A stretch of DNA of 64,000 nt, taken from contig NZ_CANMIJ010000001.1 of the NCBI RefSeq assembly GCF_947497915.1, positions 349,501 to 413,500 of the forward strand. The letters run 5' to 3'. The translations under genes were made by a program, and so were the position numbers. This document shows, in pieces, positions 18,158 through 28,150 of the stretch (position 1 is its first letter; each line of letters opens with the position of its first letter). A model generated the notes under the pieces. The model did not search any database. It saw nothing but the letters and a program-made list of their open reading frames with translations, and was not told the origin of the DNA. Source of the stretch: an uncultured Erythrobacter sp. (lineage in GTDB: Bacteria > Pseudomonadota > Alphaproteobacteria > Sphingomonadales > Sphingomonadaceae).

Positions 18158-18457
18158 TTAGTCCTTTTTCGCGACCGGCGGATTATCGCCGAGATCTTCG
18201 AACCATGCCTCAACCGGGCCGGTCAATTTGATCGTCAGCGGTTGGCCTTTGCGGTCAACCGTTTTGCCGGCCTGAACGCGGACCCAGCCCTCGGTGATCG
18301 AATATTCTTCGATGTCGGTGCGCACGCGGTCTTTGAACCGGATGCCAACTCCGCGTTGCAATGCATCGGCGTCAAAAGCTGCATTGCGCGGATTGACCGA
18401 CAGGTGATCAGGCGGAACGTCGTTCCCGGACGGTTTGGATGTGTTTTCTTCAGTCAT
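18158..18457 (-). CDS. DUF3297 family protein
   Basis: This 99-residue soluble protein matches DUF3297 by its core (PPDHLSVNPRNAAFDADALQRGVGIRFKDRVR... to EGWVRVQAGKTVDRKGQPLTIKLTGPVEAWFED). The family is sometimes labelled glutathione-peroxidase-like without biochemical support, and its function is unknown. It lies upstream of der on the same strand but is separated by 51 bases. Confidence 0.8.
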   Translation of the reverse strand: MTEENTSKPSGNDVPPDHLSVNPRNAAFDADALQRGVGIRFKDRVRTDIEEYSITEGWVRVQAGKTVDRKGQPLTIKLTGPVEAWFEDLGDNPPVAKKD

Positions 18458-18600
18458 ACGCGGCCCATTAGTCTGCTAGCGGGCGGTAAACAAGCATCCA
18501 ATCACACCTGCGCGCTTGCCCTTTTGTTCATCCGGCGATAGAGGGCCAGCGCAGATGCGCGCGGGAGGCCACGAGTCTTCCGCGCGGCTTCGTCTGGGTA

Positions 18601-18685
18601 GCGGGCGTGGCGGAATTGGTAGACGCGCTGGTTTTAGGTACCAGTATCGTAAGATGTGGGGGTTCGAGTCCCTTCGCCCGCACCA
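18601..18685 (+). tRNA. tRNA-Leu(UAG)
   Basis: The acceptor stem GCGGGCG pairs with CGCCCGC. The D-arm begins GGCGGAATTGGTAGAC. The anticodon stem CTGGT / ACCAG closes a loop TTTAGGT with anticodon TAG. A long variable arm follows, as expected for leucine tRNAs. The T-loop is TTCGAGT, and an encoded CCA ends the gene at 18685. Codons read are CUA and probably other CUN. It lies 75 bases before trigger factor. Confidence 0.97.
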
Positions 18686-18760
18686 ATGCTTCGCCCCGGA
18701 CCTCGGATGAACGCAGAAACACAAACGATTTTCGCTCAAGAAGGCTTTAGTAAAAACCCC

Positions 18761-20371
18761 ATGCAAACCAAGCAGACAACCAACGAAGGCCTCAAGCGCG
18801 CCTATTCGATCACCATCACCGCTGCGGAACTGGGCGATAAAATCGACGCCGAGATCAAACGGATTGCGCCGCAGGTGCAAATGCCGGGCTTTCGTCCGGG
18901 CAAGGTGCCAGCCAATCTCGTAAAGAAGATGCACGGCGAACAGATCCACGCGCAAACCCTCAACGATGTGATCCGCGATTCGGTCGACACGCTGATGAAA
19001 GACGAAGAACTTCGTCCGGCCATGCAGCCATCGATCGCGCTTAGCGAAGGTTATGAAGAGGGCAAGGACGCCGAAGTCACTGTCGAGCTTGAAGTGCTAC
19101 CAGCAATCGAAGCGCCAAGCACCGATGGTCTGAAGCTTGAAAAACTGATCGTTCCTGTCGCCGACAGCCAGATCGACGAAGCGATCCAGAACATCGCAGG
19201 CCAGAACAAGAGCTATAAAGACGCCGCGAAAACCAAGAAGGCCGGCGACGGCAACCAGCTGATCATCGATTTTGTTGGCAAACTGGGCGATGAAGAGTTT
19301 GAAGGCGGCAAAGCCGAAGACGCTGCGCTGGTTATCGGATCAGGCACATTCATCCCGGGCTTTGAAGAGCAGCTGGTCGGCGTGAAAACAGGTGATGAGA
19401 AAACCATTACCGTGACTTTCCCGAAAGATTATCAGGCCGATCATCTCGCCGGTAAGGAAGCGACTTTCGACGTTAAAGTGAAAGCCGTGAAAGTCGAAAC
19501 CGACACCAAGATTGACGACGAGTTCGCCAAGCAGCTTGGCCTCGACAGCATCGATAAGCTGAAAGAGATTATGAAGGGTCAGCTGGAACAGCAGACCGCT
19601 GGCCTTACTCGCACCCAGATGAAGCGTTCGCTGCTTGATCAACTGGCCGCTGGCCACGATTTCGACGTACCGGAAACTATGGTCGATGCGGAATTCGAGC
19701 AAATCTGGGCCCAGCTTCAACAGGAAGCCTCGAACGAGGAAAATCCTGAAGACGCTCTGAAGCAAATCGAAGACGAAAAAGACGATTACCGCGCAATCGC
19801 CGAACGCCGCGTGCGTCTTGGCCTGCTGCTTTCGGAAATCGGACAAGCGAACAATGTCGAAGTAAGCGCGCAAGAGATGCAGATGCTGGTCCAGCAAGCT
19901 GCGCAGCAATATCGCGAAGAAGATCGTGAGCGCTTCATGCAGTATATCCAGCAAGAGCCAATGGCCGCTGCACAGCTTCGCGCACCGCTTTACGAAGACA
20001 AGGTTGTCGACTTCCTCTTCGACAAGGCAGACGTGACCGAGCGTGAAGTGACGCAGGACGAGCTGCAAGCAGCCATCGAAGCCGAAGACGAAGCAGAAGC
20101 CGCAAAGGCCAAAGCTGCGCCGAAGAAAAAAGCGGCTGCGAAAAAAGCTCCGGCTAAGAAAGCCGCTGCCAAACCTGCGGCCAAGAAAGCTCCGGCGAAA
20201 AAGCCAGCAGCGAAGAAGGCTCCAGCCAAGAAGGCAGCTGACGACAAGCCAGCAGCCAAGAAGGCACCGGCCAAGAAAGCCGCCGCCAAGCCAGCAGCAA
20301 AGAAAGCGCCTGCTAAAAAGCCGGCCGCGAAAAAGCCTGCTGCGAAGAAGGCTCCGGCTAAGAAAGCCTAA
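18761..20371 (+). CDS. tig: Trigger factor with long Lys/Ala/Pro C-terminal tail
   Basis: This ribosome-associated chaperone and prolyl isomerase has 536 residues. The N-terminal ribosome-binding domain contains the signature GFRPGKVP (around residue 45). The FKBP-type domain (about 155-245) includes FIPGFEEQLVGVKTGDEK, and the chaperone domain extends to about residue 445. From about 448 the sequence is an 88-residue histone H1-like tail, making the protein about 100 residues longer than E. coli trigger factor. ATG 18761 gives the expected MQTKQTTNEGLKRAYS; upstream in-frame ATGs at 18656 and 18707 are less likely. Confidence 0.94.
   Translation: MQTKQTTNEGLKRAYSITITAAELGDKIDAEIKRIAPQVQMPGFRPGKVPANLVKKMHGEQIHAQTLNDVIRDSVDTLMKDEELRPAMQPSIALSEGYEEGKDAEVTVELEVLPAIEAPSTDGLKLEKLIVPVADSQIDEAIQNIAGQNKSYKDAAKTKKAGDGNQLIIDFVGKLGDEEFEGGKAEDAALVIGSGTFIPGFEEQLVGVKTGDEKTITVTFPKDYQADHLAGKEATFDVKVKAVKVETDTKIDDEFAKQLGLDSIDKLKEIMKGQLEQQTAGLTRTQMKRSLLDQLAAGHDFDVPETMVDAEFEQIWAQLQQEASNEENPEDALKQIEDEKDDYRAIAERRVRLGLLLSEIGQANNVEVSAQEMQMLVQQAAQQYREEDRERFMQYIQQEPMAAAQLRAPLYEDKVVDFLFDKADVTEREVTQDELQAAIEAEDEAEAAKAKAAPKKKAAAKKAPAKKAAAKPAAKKAPAKKPAAKKAPAKKAADDKPAAKKAPAKKAAAKPAAKKAPAKKPAAKKPAAKKAPAKKA
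20102..20368 (+). repeat. KKAPAKKAAAK-type coding repeat at the 3' end of tig
   Basis: About 88 codons encode imperfect repeats of KKAPAKK, KPAAKK and KKAAAK units, broken once by an acidic ADDK. The tail is strongly basic, like histone H1 tails. It lies in frame with the tig coding region and has no stop before 20369. Confidence 0.9.
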
Positions 20372-20392
20372 TCTATTGAAATTGGCGGGGCG

Positions 20393-21910
20393 TTACTCCG
20401 CTGGTTTCCATCTTTTGAAAGAGGGCGCGGGCAGCTTGGCTGTTCGCGCCCTTTCATATGCGGCGCCCGCTTTCAGCACGGCGTGGTCTTCCCATTTCGC
20501 GCCGAAAAAGCTGATGCCCACCGGCAATCCCTCAATCGCACCCATCGGCACGGTAAGGTGGGGGTAACCCGCAATCGCAGCGGGAGAGCCGAATCCGATT
20601 GACCCGTTGAAATTGTCGCCAAGCACCAGATCGCTGACCCAGGCGGGGCCGCGCGTCGGGGCAACGAGGAATTCGACGTCATTGTCCGCGAGCAGCAGAT
20701 CAAGTGTCTCTTCACCTGCAATCCGCACCGCGTTCTCACGCGCTTTTTCATAGGCAGCGCGGTCGGTCGTCTGCTCGGCCACCTGAAAAATGCCCTGCTC
20801 GAACCAGCGCATCTCTCTGTCGGCATTGGCTTTGTTGAATGCGATCAGGTCTGTGAGACTGCGCGGTGTTGGTTTCCCATCAATCTCTGGAATCGAAGCG
20901 AGGTATTTGCCCATCTCCTCGCGCAGTTCGAACAGCAGCACGGTGAAGCTGTTACCATACATCTGAGTGTTCACTTCAAATTCGATATCGACCAGCACCG
21001 CGCCAGCGCGTTCGAGATCGGCGAGCGATTGTTCAAACACACCGCGCACATCATCCCGGTTGCCGATCTGGCCGCGCATCACTCCGATCCGCACGCCTTC
21101 CAAAGAATACTCACCGAGGCCTTGTGTATAGTCCGTGCGGTTTTGCGCGGTCATCGTCACTGCGTCGGCAGGGTCCTCGCCTGCCATCGCTGTTAGCAGC
21201 AATGCCGCATCGGAAACCGTCTTTGTCATCGGGCCTGCGGTGTCCTGAGTGCTGGAGATCGGCACCACATGCGTCCGGCTGACAATGCCAACGCTGGGCT
21301 TGAACCCGACGACACCGTTGATGGATGCCGGACATGTGATCGAGCCGTTGGTTTCCGTTCCGATGGCGCCCCAGGCAAAACCCGCGGCAATCGCCGCGCC
21401 GCTGCCCGAAGACGATCCGCATGTGTTGCGATCTATTGCGTGCGGATTGCGGGTCAGTCCGCCGACGGCGCTCCACCCGCTGGTCGAATCGTTGGAGCGG
21501 ATGTTGGCCCATTCGCTCAGGTTGGTTTTGCCAAGTATAACCCCGCCATTGCTGCGGATATTCGCGATTAACGGGGCATCGCGGCGAGTATAGTTCTGCG
21601 CCAGAGCGAGACTGCCTGCGGTCGTCGCCCATTCCTCTGTTTCGATATTGTCCTTCACCAACACCGACCGCCCTTTGAGGATACCGGTATCCTGCGCCTC
21701 GCGCGCCTTGAACCCTGCGGTGAGTGAACGGACCAGCACGGCCTGTATCCCGTTCTCCCCATCGTCGAGCGTTTCGATCCGGTCTACCTGCACGGCGATC
21801 TCGGCTGCGGCATCATAGGCACCCTCTGATGCGGCCTCCTGCGCCAGAGCAGAGGTGCTGGCCAGCAGCAGGACGGGAAGGGCGGCTACGCGTGCAAATG
21901 CTGTTTTCAT
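20393..21910 (-). CDS. Secreted amidase of the amidase-signature family
   Basis: This 505-residue hydrolase cuts amide bonds in an unknown substrate. A signal peptide (to about residue 23, ALAQ) predicts export to the periplasm. The Ser-cisSer-Lys triad is visible as Lys86 (VLVKDNIE), the serine loop GSSSGSG (165-171) and Ser190 in GTETNGSITCPAS. The family includes GatA, but the signal peptide and the solitary location argue against a role in tRNA amidation. It is convergent with tig, and a hairpin that probably ends tig transcripts lies inside its 3' coding end. Confidence 0.88.
   Translation of the reverse strand: MKTAFARVAALPVLLLASTSALAQEAASEGAYDAAAEIAVQVDRIETLDDGENGIQAVLVRSLTAGFKAREAQDTGILKGRSVLVKDNIETEEWATTAGSLALAQNYTRRDAPLIANIRSNGGVILGKTNLSEWANIRSNDSTSGWSAVGGLTRNPHAIDRNTCGSSSGSGAAIAAGFAWGAIGTETNGSITCPASINGVVGFKPSVGIVSRTHVVPISSTQDTAGPMTKTVSDAALLLTAMAGEDPADAVTMTAQNRTDYTQGLGEYSLEGVRIGVMRGQIGNRDDVRGVFEQSLADLERAGAVLVDIEFEVNTQMYGNSFTVLLFELREEMGKYLASIPEIDGKPTPRSLTDLIAFNKANADREMRWFEQGIFQVAEQTTDRAAYEKARENAVRIAGEETLDLLLADNDVEFLVAPTRGPAWVSDLVLGDNFNGSIGFGSPAAIAGYPHLTVPMGAIEGLPVGISFFGAKWEDHAVLKAGAAYERARTAKLPAPSFKRWKPAE
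20417..20455 (+). terminator. Probable tig terminator inside the amidase 3' end
   Basis: GAAA-ga-GGGCGCG (20417-20429) pairs with CGCGCCC-TTTC (20445-20455), leaving a two-base bulge. It is 46 bases after the tig stop. Because the convergent amidase ends at 20393, the hairpin lies within its coding sequence. The T-run is short (TTT), so confidence is moderate. Confidence 0.5.
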
Positions 21911-22051
21911 AGGGGATTGATTGCCGCTTTATCGCAGCTGCGCAAGAGGCAGGGTGAATTGCGCGGTAACCTTTTGGAAGCCTCACGTCTCAATAATGGA
22001 CGCACACTTTCCTGCCATTGAGAGTGGCGTGATCCTGCGCAAAGCAGGAGC

Positions 22052-23368
22052 ATGCCGCAGACCTCAAAGCGATCGACAACTATGCCGGAAACTAGCCAGA
22101 CCCCTACGCCGCGTAAGCACTATCATGACATTGATGGCGCGCGTTCGGTGCTGATGTTCCTATCGGTCGCGCTTCATGCAGGTACGGTCTACGCCCCCGC
22201 GCGGCCTTGGATTACAGGCAATACCGCGCGGGCGGATTTTTTCGACTGGCTGATTTTCGGTTTTCATTTGTTTGTGACCCCGACCTTCTTTTTTGTCGGC
22301 GGTTTCTTCGCAGTGCTGCTGTTAACGCGGCGGAAGGCGGGCGATTTCATTGCTAACCGCTTGCTGCGCACGGCGGTGCCGCTGGTGGCTATCGCGCTGA
22401 CGTTCAACATGATCGAGCATTACCTGCGCTGGGTCGATAGCGGCGGGGCTGGTACATTTTTGAGCTGGATTGGCAGCCCGGCATTCGTCGAAATCTGGGC
22501 GAACGGCACGTGGCAATTACACCTGTGGTTCCTTGTCAGCCTGCTACCAATGTTCCTGCTGGCAGTGGCGGTGCATTCGATCCTGCCGAAACAATCGCGC
22601 ATTCGCGGCCTCGCTGTGGAGCTGTCAGACAAGCTTGGCGGATGGATTTCCGGCAGCGCCGCTTTTGCTGTAGCACTGCTTGTTTTCGCCTTTGCCAACA
22701 CCGCGAATTATTCGGCGGCCGCGCTTGTTCCGGGCAGCTATGATCTGATCTTTCCAGGTTTCCAAAGCTGGTACAAGCTGGTTTCCGAATTCCCGTTCTT
22801 CGTCATTGGTGTGATGGCGGCGCTCTCTCCGCGCTTGCTCAATGCGCTGTTCGAATGGCGTTGGTGGATGCCCTATGCCGCGGCTGCGGCGTTGCTGTTC
22901 CAGCCTTATCCCGATGCCGCGCAAAGTTTCGAAGTCGGCATTACGATGCTGTTCCTAAATCAGTTGGCGATTTGGACCATCGTCTTGTTCATCCTTCAAT
23001 TCTTCCACCGCTTCTTTAGCGCGGGCGGACCGCGGACGCAGTGGCTCGCCGATTGCGCGCTTTCGATGTATCTCTTCCACCACTGCTTCGTGTACATTTA
23101 TGGCCGCATGCTGACCGGTGTAGAATGGCCGATTGCGGCGGAATTCACTGTGCTGACGATTTTCGCGGCGGGGACCGTCATCTTCATCCACGAAGGGATC
23201 GTGCGGCGTTTCACGATTGTCCGCCTGCTGTTCAACGGGAAAACCGATCTTGATGCAGTGAAGAAACAGCCGGGCCTGATCGCGGCATTTCGCGGTGACG
23301 CTGCGCGGGCAAATATTTCCGCGCAATCGAGCGCAGCGCGGCCTAACGGCTCGCTTTCCCCCAGATGA
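22052..23368 (+). CDS. Acyltransferase-3 family membrane protein (OpgC-like)
   Basis: This 438-residue protein has about ten membrane segments. It opens with YHDIDGARSVLMFLSVALHAGTVY and contains FLFH- and HHCFVYIYG-type segments, as in acyltransferase-3/OpgC proteins that acylate or succinylate glycans. The substrate is unknown. Two starts are possible: 22052 and 22082 (MPETSQT). Neither has an ideal ribosome binding site, although AGGAG sits immediately before the first. It lies upstream of clpP, separated by 83 bases that include a possible promoter. Confidence 0.8.
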   Translation: MPQTSKRSTTMPETSQTPTPRKHYHDIDGARSVLMFLSVALHAGTVYAPARPWITGNTARADFFDWLIFGFHLFVTPTFFFVGGFFAVLLLTRRKAGDFIANRLLRTAVPLVAIALTFNMIEHYLRWVDSGGAGTFLSWIGSPAFVEIWANGTWQLHLWFLVSLLPMFLLAVAVHSILPKQSRIRGLAVELSDKLGGWISGSAAFAVALLVFAFANTANYSAAALVPGSYDLIFPGFQSWYKLVSEFPFFVIGVMAALSPRLLNALFEWRWWMPYAAAAALLFQPYPDAAQSFEVGITMLFLNQLAIWTIVLFILQFFHRFFSAGGPRTQWLADCALSMYLFHHCFVYIYGRMLTGVEWPIAAEFTVLTIFAAGTVIFIHEGIVRRFTIVRLLFNGKTDLDAVKKQPGLIAAFRGDAARANISAQSSAARPNGSLSPR

Positions 23369-23391
23369 TTGGCCCGTGAAAGGTTAAAGCC

Positions 23392-23420
23392 CTTGAATCC
23401 CGCGCGGCCTGACCCGACAT
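23392..23420 (+). promoter_or_regulatory. Possible sigma-32-type promoter for clpP
   Basis: CTTGAA (23392-23397) is separated by 15 bases from CCCGACAT (23413-23420). This resembles the heat-shock consensus CTTGAAA-N(13-15)-CCCCATNT, with the second element imperfect. It lies 31 bases before the clpP ATG. An RpoH sigma factor is encoded in this window. No mapping data are available. Confidence 0.35.
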
Positions 23421-23451
23421 TGCTTATCCGATATTCAAAAGGGTTTTCCAT

Positions 23452-24156
23452 ATGATCGATCTGTTCGGCAATTCCGGCGAAACACACGGCTCGCAAGGCC
23501 AATTCACGCGCGACCCTCTTACCGGTGCCATGGTGCCGGTGGTGGTCGAGCAGACCAGCCGGGGCGAACGCAGCTTCGATATTTTCTCGCGCCTTCTGCG
23601 CGAACGCATCGTTTTCGTGACTGGTCAGGTCGAAGACGGCATGGCGTCGATCATTACGGCGCAACTGCTGTTCCTTGAAAGCGAAAACCCTTCCAAGCCG
23701 ATTTCGATGTATATCAATTCGCCCGGCGGCGTTGTGACAGCTGGCATGGCGATCCACGATACGATGCAATACATCAAGCCGCGCGTTTCGACCGTTTGCA
23801 TGGGTCAGGCCGCCTCCATGGGCAGTTTCCTGCTGGCCGCTGGTGAGCCGGGTATGCGTGTTGCGCTGCCGAATGCCCGCATCATGATCCACCAGCCTTC
23901 GGGCGGTGCGCGCGGCATGGCATCGGATATCGAGATTCAGGCGAAAGAAATTTTGCGGATCAAGAAACGCATGAACGATCTGTATGTGAAATATACCGGC
24001 CAGAAACTGGACGTGATCGAAAAGTCGATGGACCGTGACACCTTCCTCGAGGCCGATGAAGCCAAGAAATTCGGCCTCGTCGACAAGGTTTTCGAGACGC
24101 GCCCTGAAAACGAAGAAGGCGATGACAAGGAAGGTTCCGGCGGCGCACCTGAATAA
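23452..24156 (+). CDS. clpP: ATP-dependent Clp protease proteolytic subunit ClpP
   Basis: ClpP is the barrel-shaped serine peptidase that pairs with ClpX or ClpA. The catalytic triad is visible as Ser122 (GQAASMGS), His147 (IMIHQPSGG) and Asp196 (MDRDTF). The length of 234 residues is slightly above average because of an acidic C-terminal tail ([13 protein letters not shown]). clpX follows after a 205-base gap, so the two may be transcribed together or from separate promoters. Confidence 0.97.
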   Translation: MIDLFGNSGETHGSQGQFTRDPLTGAMVPVVVEQTSRGERSFDIFSRLLRERIVFVTGQVEDGMASIITAQLLFLESENPSKPISMYINSPGGVVTAGMAIHDTMQYIKPRVSTVCMGQAASMGSFLLAAGEPGMRVALPNARIMIHQPSGGARGMASDIEIQAKEILRIKKRMNDLYVKYTGQKLDVIEKSMDRDTFLEADEAKKFGLVDKVFETRPENEEGDDKEGSGGAPE

Positions 24157-24361
24157 GGGTGCACTTTCGGCGCCGTAACCGCCCCAGCGCGGGACACGCC
24201 CCTCAGCGTATTGATAAATCGGCCACATGGGCGGGAAAATGCCGTCCCATGCGGACCGAAAAACCATGCCTATGTGTTGATTCATTTGGCATGACCGATA
24301 TTGTTAGCGAATCCCTGCAGGCTGGATGCCGTTTCAGCACGGGGGATTCGAGGATTACAGG

Positions 24362-25635
<1,274 letters not shown>

Positions 25636-25639
<4 letters not shown>

Positions 25640-25983
25640 TAGCGCCGTGCGGCACGCGCCGCTTCCTGTTCGTTTGCACCAAGAATAGGCTCCGCAGCCC
25701 GACTGCGGAGCAGGTTTTCTCACAGATACCGGGAATTGAAGCGCTTTCGGCTGGAATCAGTCGCGACGCTGAAGAACCGCTGACGGACGAATTGATTGAG
25801 TGGGCGGATCACATCTTTGTGATGGAACGCGTCCATCGCAGCAAAATCCAAAGCAGGCATCGAGCGGCATTGAAGAGCACGCGCATCGCCGTGCTCGGTA
25901 TCCCGGACGAGTATAAATTCATGGAGCCCGCGCTGATACGCATTCTTGAAACGAAGATGCAGACTTGGATTCCCGAGAGCTAA
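25636..25983 (+). CDS. Low-molecular-weight tyrosine phosphatase-like protein, CTG start
   Basis: This small phosphatase-like protein has the P-loop CX5R ([17 protein letters not shown]), followed by [30 protein letters not shown], typical of a roughly 105-residue family. The frame is open from 25621 but contains no ATG, GTG or TTG before the catalytic motif; a stop lies at 25618-25620. CTG 25636 overlaps the clpX stop (CTGA) and has AAGGA 9 bases upstream, which predicts coupled initiation on CTG and 115 residues. Another candidate is CTG 25666. The substrate is unknown. Confidence 0.72.
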
Positions 25984-25990
25984 ACACAAA

Positions 25991-26025
25991 ACCCCGCCTG
26001 GCCGGAGGAATTGGCCAGACGGGGT
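25991..26025. terminator. Bidirectional terminator between phosphatase and fasciclin genes
   Basis: ACCCCGCCTGGCC pairs with GGCCAGACGGGGT (one C-A mismatch) around a 9-base loop. It lies 8 bases after the phosphatase stop and 64 bases beyond the stop of the convergent fasciclin gene. On the minus strand TTTGTGTTT follows. The T-runs are short. Confidence 0.6.
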
Positions 26026-26088
26026 CGTGAAATGCGTCGCCCCGATGGGAGGGGGGAACGATGGAGCGACGCGGTGAGGGGTATGGCG

Positions 26089-26652
26089 TTACGCCGGGAG
26101 GAACACTCCGTCGGTTACGTGGATCACGCCGTTTGATGTCATAACGTCGGTGGTTGTTACCGCTGCCGCGCGGCCAGCTGCATCGGTAATCACAACAGTC
26201 TCACCCGACAGGCGCGCGGTCAGCTTGCCGCCGGAAATGGTGTCAATTGTGGCGCTGCCGCCGTGCTTGTTGATCAGAGCGACCAGGTCACCTGCGGTCA
26301 CTCTGCCAGCGACGGCATGGTAGGTCAGAATGTTTGTCAGCGTGCCTTTGTTCTCAGGCTTTACCAGCGTTGCAACAGTACCGTCTGGGAGCTTTGCGAA
26401 CGCGGTATCGGTCGGTGCGAACACGGTGAATGGACCGGGGCCAGACAGTGTTTCGCCAAGGCCTGCTGCAGTCACAGCAGCGACGAGCGTGTTGTGAACG
26501 CCGGTGCTTTGTGCCGTCTCTACGATGTTCGGCGCGGCCTTCGCTTTGTGATGATGTGCAGCAACCGGAGCGGTGCTGATGGCAGCGAGTCCAGTGGTTG
26601 CGGCGATGGCAGCGAAAGCTGCGGCTTTAAGGGTCTTCGGGGTTACAGGCAT
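26089..26652 (-). CDS. Secreted fasciclin (FAS1) domain protein
   Basis: This 187-residue exported protein has a signal peptide (to about residue 31, PVAA-HHHK) and one FAS1 domain. The motifs NIVETAQSTGVHNTLVAAVTAAGL, FTVFAPTDTAFAKLP, ILTYHAVAGRVTAGDL and DVMTSNGVIHVTDGVFLP are clear. FAS1 domains mediate adhesion or surface interactions. ATG 26652 is chosen for its strong AAAGGAG 6 bases upstream. It lies downstream of an ECF sigma/anti-sigma pair on the same strand and has a candidate ECF promoter, so it is the likely target of that system. Confidence 0.92.
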   Translation of the reverse strand: MPVTPKTLKAAAFAAIAATTGLAAISTAPVAAHHHKAKAAPNIVETAQSTGVHNTLVAAVTAAGLGETLSGPGPFTVFAPTDTAFAKLPDGTVATLVKPENKGTLTNILTYHAVAGRVTAGDLVALINKHGGSATIDTISGGKLTARLSGETVVITDAAGRAAAVTTTDVMTSNGVIHVTDGVFLPA

Positions 26653-26699
26653 TGGTTTCTCCTTTGTCTGCAAGCCCTCCCGGATCTTGCAATTGGAGC

Positions 26700-26725
26700 T
26701 ACGCACCCATTTCAAAAGCGGATGC
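26700..26725 (-). promoter_or_regulatory. Candidate ECF-sigma promoter for the fasciclin gene
   Basis: On the minus strand GCATCC (26725-26720) is followed after 16 bases by CGTA (26703-26700). This resembles the mycobacterial SigK pattern CCATCC-N(16-17)-CGAAT. The -10 element lies about 48 bases before the fasciclin ATG. The match is read by eye. Confidence 0.35.
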
Positions 26726-26804
26726 TAAAAAATCACAAATATCTGAAATAATTGGCGAATTGCCTGATTTTTCAGCGAATTTTAGCTCGCAGGAATGTCG
26801 CTTA

Positions 26805-27572
26805 TCAGACCTGCGAGAACGCGCCTTCGGCTACAACCGGTCCAGCATCGACGCCTTCCGGCTTGCCGCCGATTGGTTCACGCGTCAGCACAAGGCCGAC
26901 CCCGTCGCCAAGGTTGCGCGCGATCGTTTCGGGCAGCTCCATGGAGAGCACTTCGCCCGGCGTCACTACGCCAAGTGACTGCAGATCGCTGCCGTCAGCA
27001 GGGACAAGCCACAGTTCGTGATCGTGCACGCCGTCGGCAGTCAGGCCTATTGCACCGACCAGCATTTTTTCGGTCTCTGGAATGTAAGTCACATCCAGCC
27101 GCAACCCGGTGTCGCCAATCGGAACTTGCGCCACCAACGGATCGGCCGATGCCAATTGCGTTTGCGGAATTTCATTGGGCGCTTGCGTCGCACCGGGCCC
27201 GAAAGCTGCGAACGCCAAAGCAACCGCAGCCGCGGCAGATGTTAGTCCGGCGGTCCATTGCCAGCGGCGCAAACGCGATTGCAGGTCGATGACATTGGAC
27301 GCAGCATCATCGTTTGCAGCGGATTGGGCAGCTTTTTGAGCCTCGATGCTGGCGGCAATTTGCGGCCATAGATCGGCACGCGGCTCCATCGGAGCCACAT
27401 CGTCGAGCAGCGGAGCGCAGCGTTCTTCCCACAGCGCCACCTCGGCTGCGAAGGCCGGATCGCTTGCGACCCGTCCCCGCGCGGTTAGCAACTCTTCGCC
27501 TTCGAGCAGGCCAAAGCCATACTCGATGGCGATCATCGCGTCGTCGCGGTTGATTTCTGTCTTATCAGTCAT
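26805..27572 (-). CDS. RskA-like anti-sigma factor
   Basis: This 255-residue protein has an N-terminal anti-sigma domain (MIAIEYGFGLLEGEELLTARGRV... to ALWEERCAPL), one membrane segment at about 106-126 (WTAGLTSAAAAVALAFAAFGPG), and a periplasmic RskA-type domain (MLVGAIGLTADGVHDHELWLVPADG... to SLGVVTPGE). It should hold the ECF sigma factor at the membrane and release it after regulated proteolysis. Its ATG overlaps the sigma stop by four bases. Confidence 0.9.
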   Translation of the reverse strand: MTDKTEINRDDAMIAIEYGFGLLEGEELLTARGRVASDPAFAAEVALWEERCAPLLDDVAPMEPRADLWPQIAASIEAQKAAQSAANDDAASNVIDLQSRLRRWQWTAGLTSAAAAVALAFAAFGPGATQAPNEIPQTQLASADPLVAQVPIGDTGLRLDVTYIPETEKMLVGAIGLTADGVHDHELWLVPADGSDLQSLGVVTPGEVLSMELPETIARNLGDGVGLVLTREPIGGKPEGVDAGPVVAEGAFSQV

Positions 27573-28150
27573 TCGCCCGCCTCCAGGCAGGTGCGCAGCT
27601 TCATCATGCCGCGGCGTATCCAGCTTTTCATCGTGCCCAGCGGTACGTCGGCGTTCTCCGCCAATTCCGCGTAGGTCATTCCGTCAAAGAACGCCGAGCG
27701 TATGTTCGCCTGCGCGGGCTCTTCCAATGATTCAAGGCACGTGTGCACATGCGCTGCGCGCTCGCCATCGATCATCATCTGATCGGCGAGCGGGGCGGCG
27801 TCAGGCAGGGGTGCTGCCTCTTCCACGGGTACTGCACCGCCGCGCACTTTGCCGGTGCGCAGCCGATCAATCGCGCGATTGCGCGCAAACGTCGCCAGCC
27901 ACGAAATCGGGCTCGCGCGCGTTGGATCGTAGCGGTCAGCCCGCTGCCATAAATTCACGTAGACGTCTTGCAACGCGTCTTCTGCCTCCTTGGTATCTCC
28001 CAAGATACGAAAGCAAATTCCGTATAGTTTCACGCGGGTGGCAGAGTATATTTGTTCAAGGGCCGCACTGTCGCCGTCGGCGAGGCGAACCATCGCATCG
28101 CGCAGCGCCTCGCGTGCCTCTGGGCTGGCCGGTGTTGGTCCGCTCACCAT
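27569..28150 (-). CDS. ECF RNA polymerase sigma factor, SigK-like
   Basis: This 193-residue protein has sigma region 2 (LYGICFRILGDTKEAEDALQDVYVNLWQRADRYDP, about 45-80) and region 4 (LESLEEPAQANIRSAFFDGMTYAELAENADVPLGTMKSWIRRGMMKLR). Its pairing with an RskA-type anti-sigma and a downstream FAS1 gene matches the SigK/RskA arrangement. ATG 28150 overlaps the CDF exporter stop by one base (TAATG); an upstream in-frame start at 28168 would lie inside that gene. The region after 2.4 has an alanine/proline-rich linker. Confidence 0.92.
   Translation of the reverse strand: MVSGPTPASPEAREALRDAMVRLADGDSAALEQIYSATRVKLYGICFRILGDTKEAEDALQDVYVNLWQRADRYDPTRASPISWLATFARNRAIDRLRTGKVRGGAVPVEEAAPLPDAAPLADQMMIDGERAAHVHTCLESLEEPAQANIRSAFFDGMTYAELAENADVPLGTMKSWIRRGMMKLRTCLEAGE

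Noticed and set aside
20102..20368. Tandem DNA repeat or minisatellite at the tig 3' end
   Set aside because: The repetition is at protein level with varied codons, so it is treated as a coding feature.
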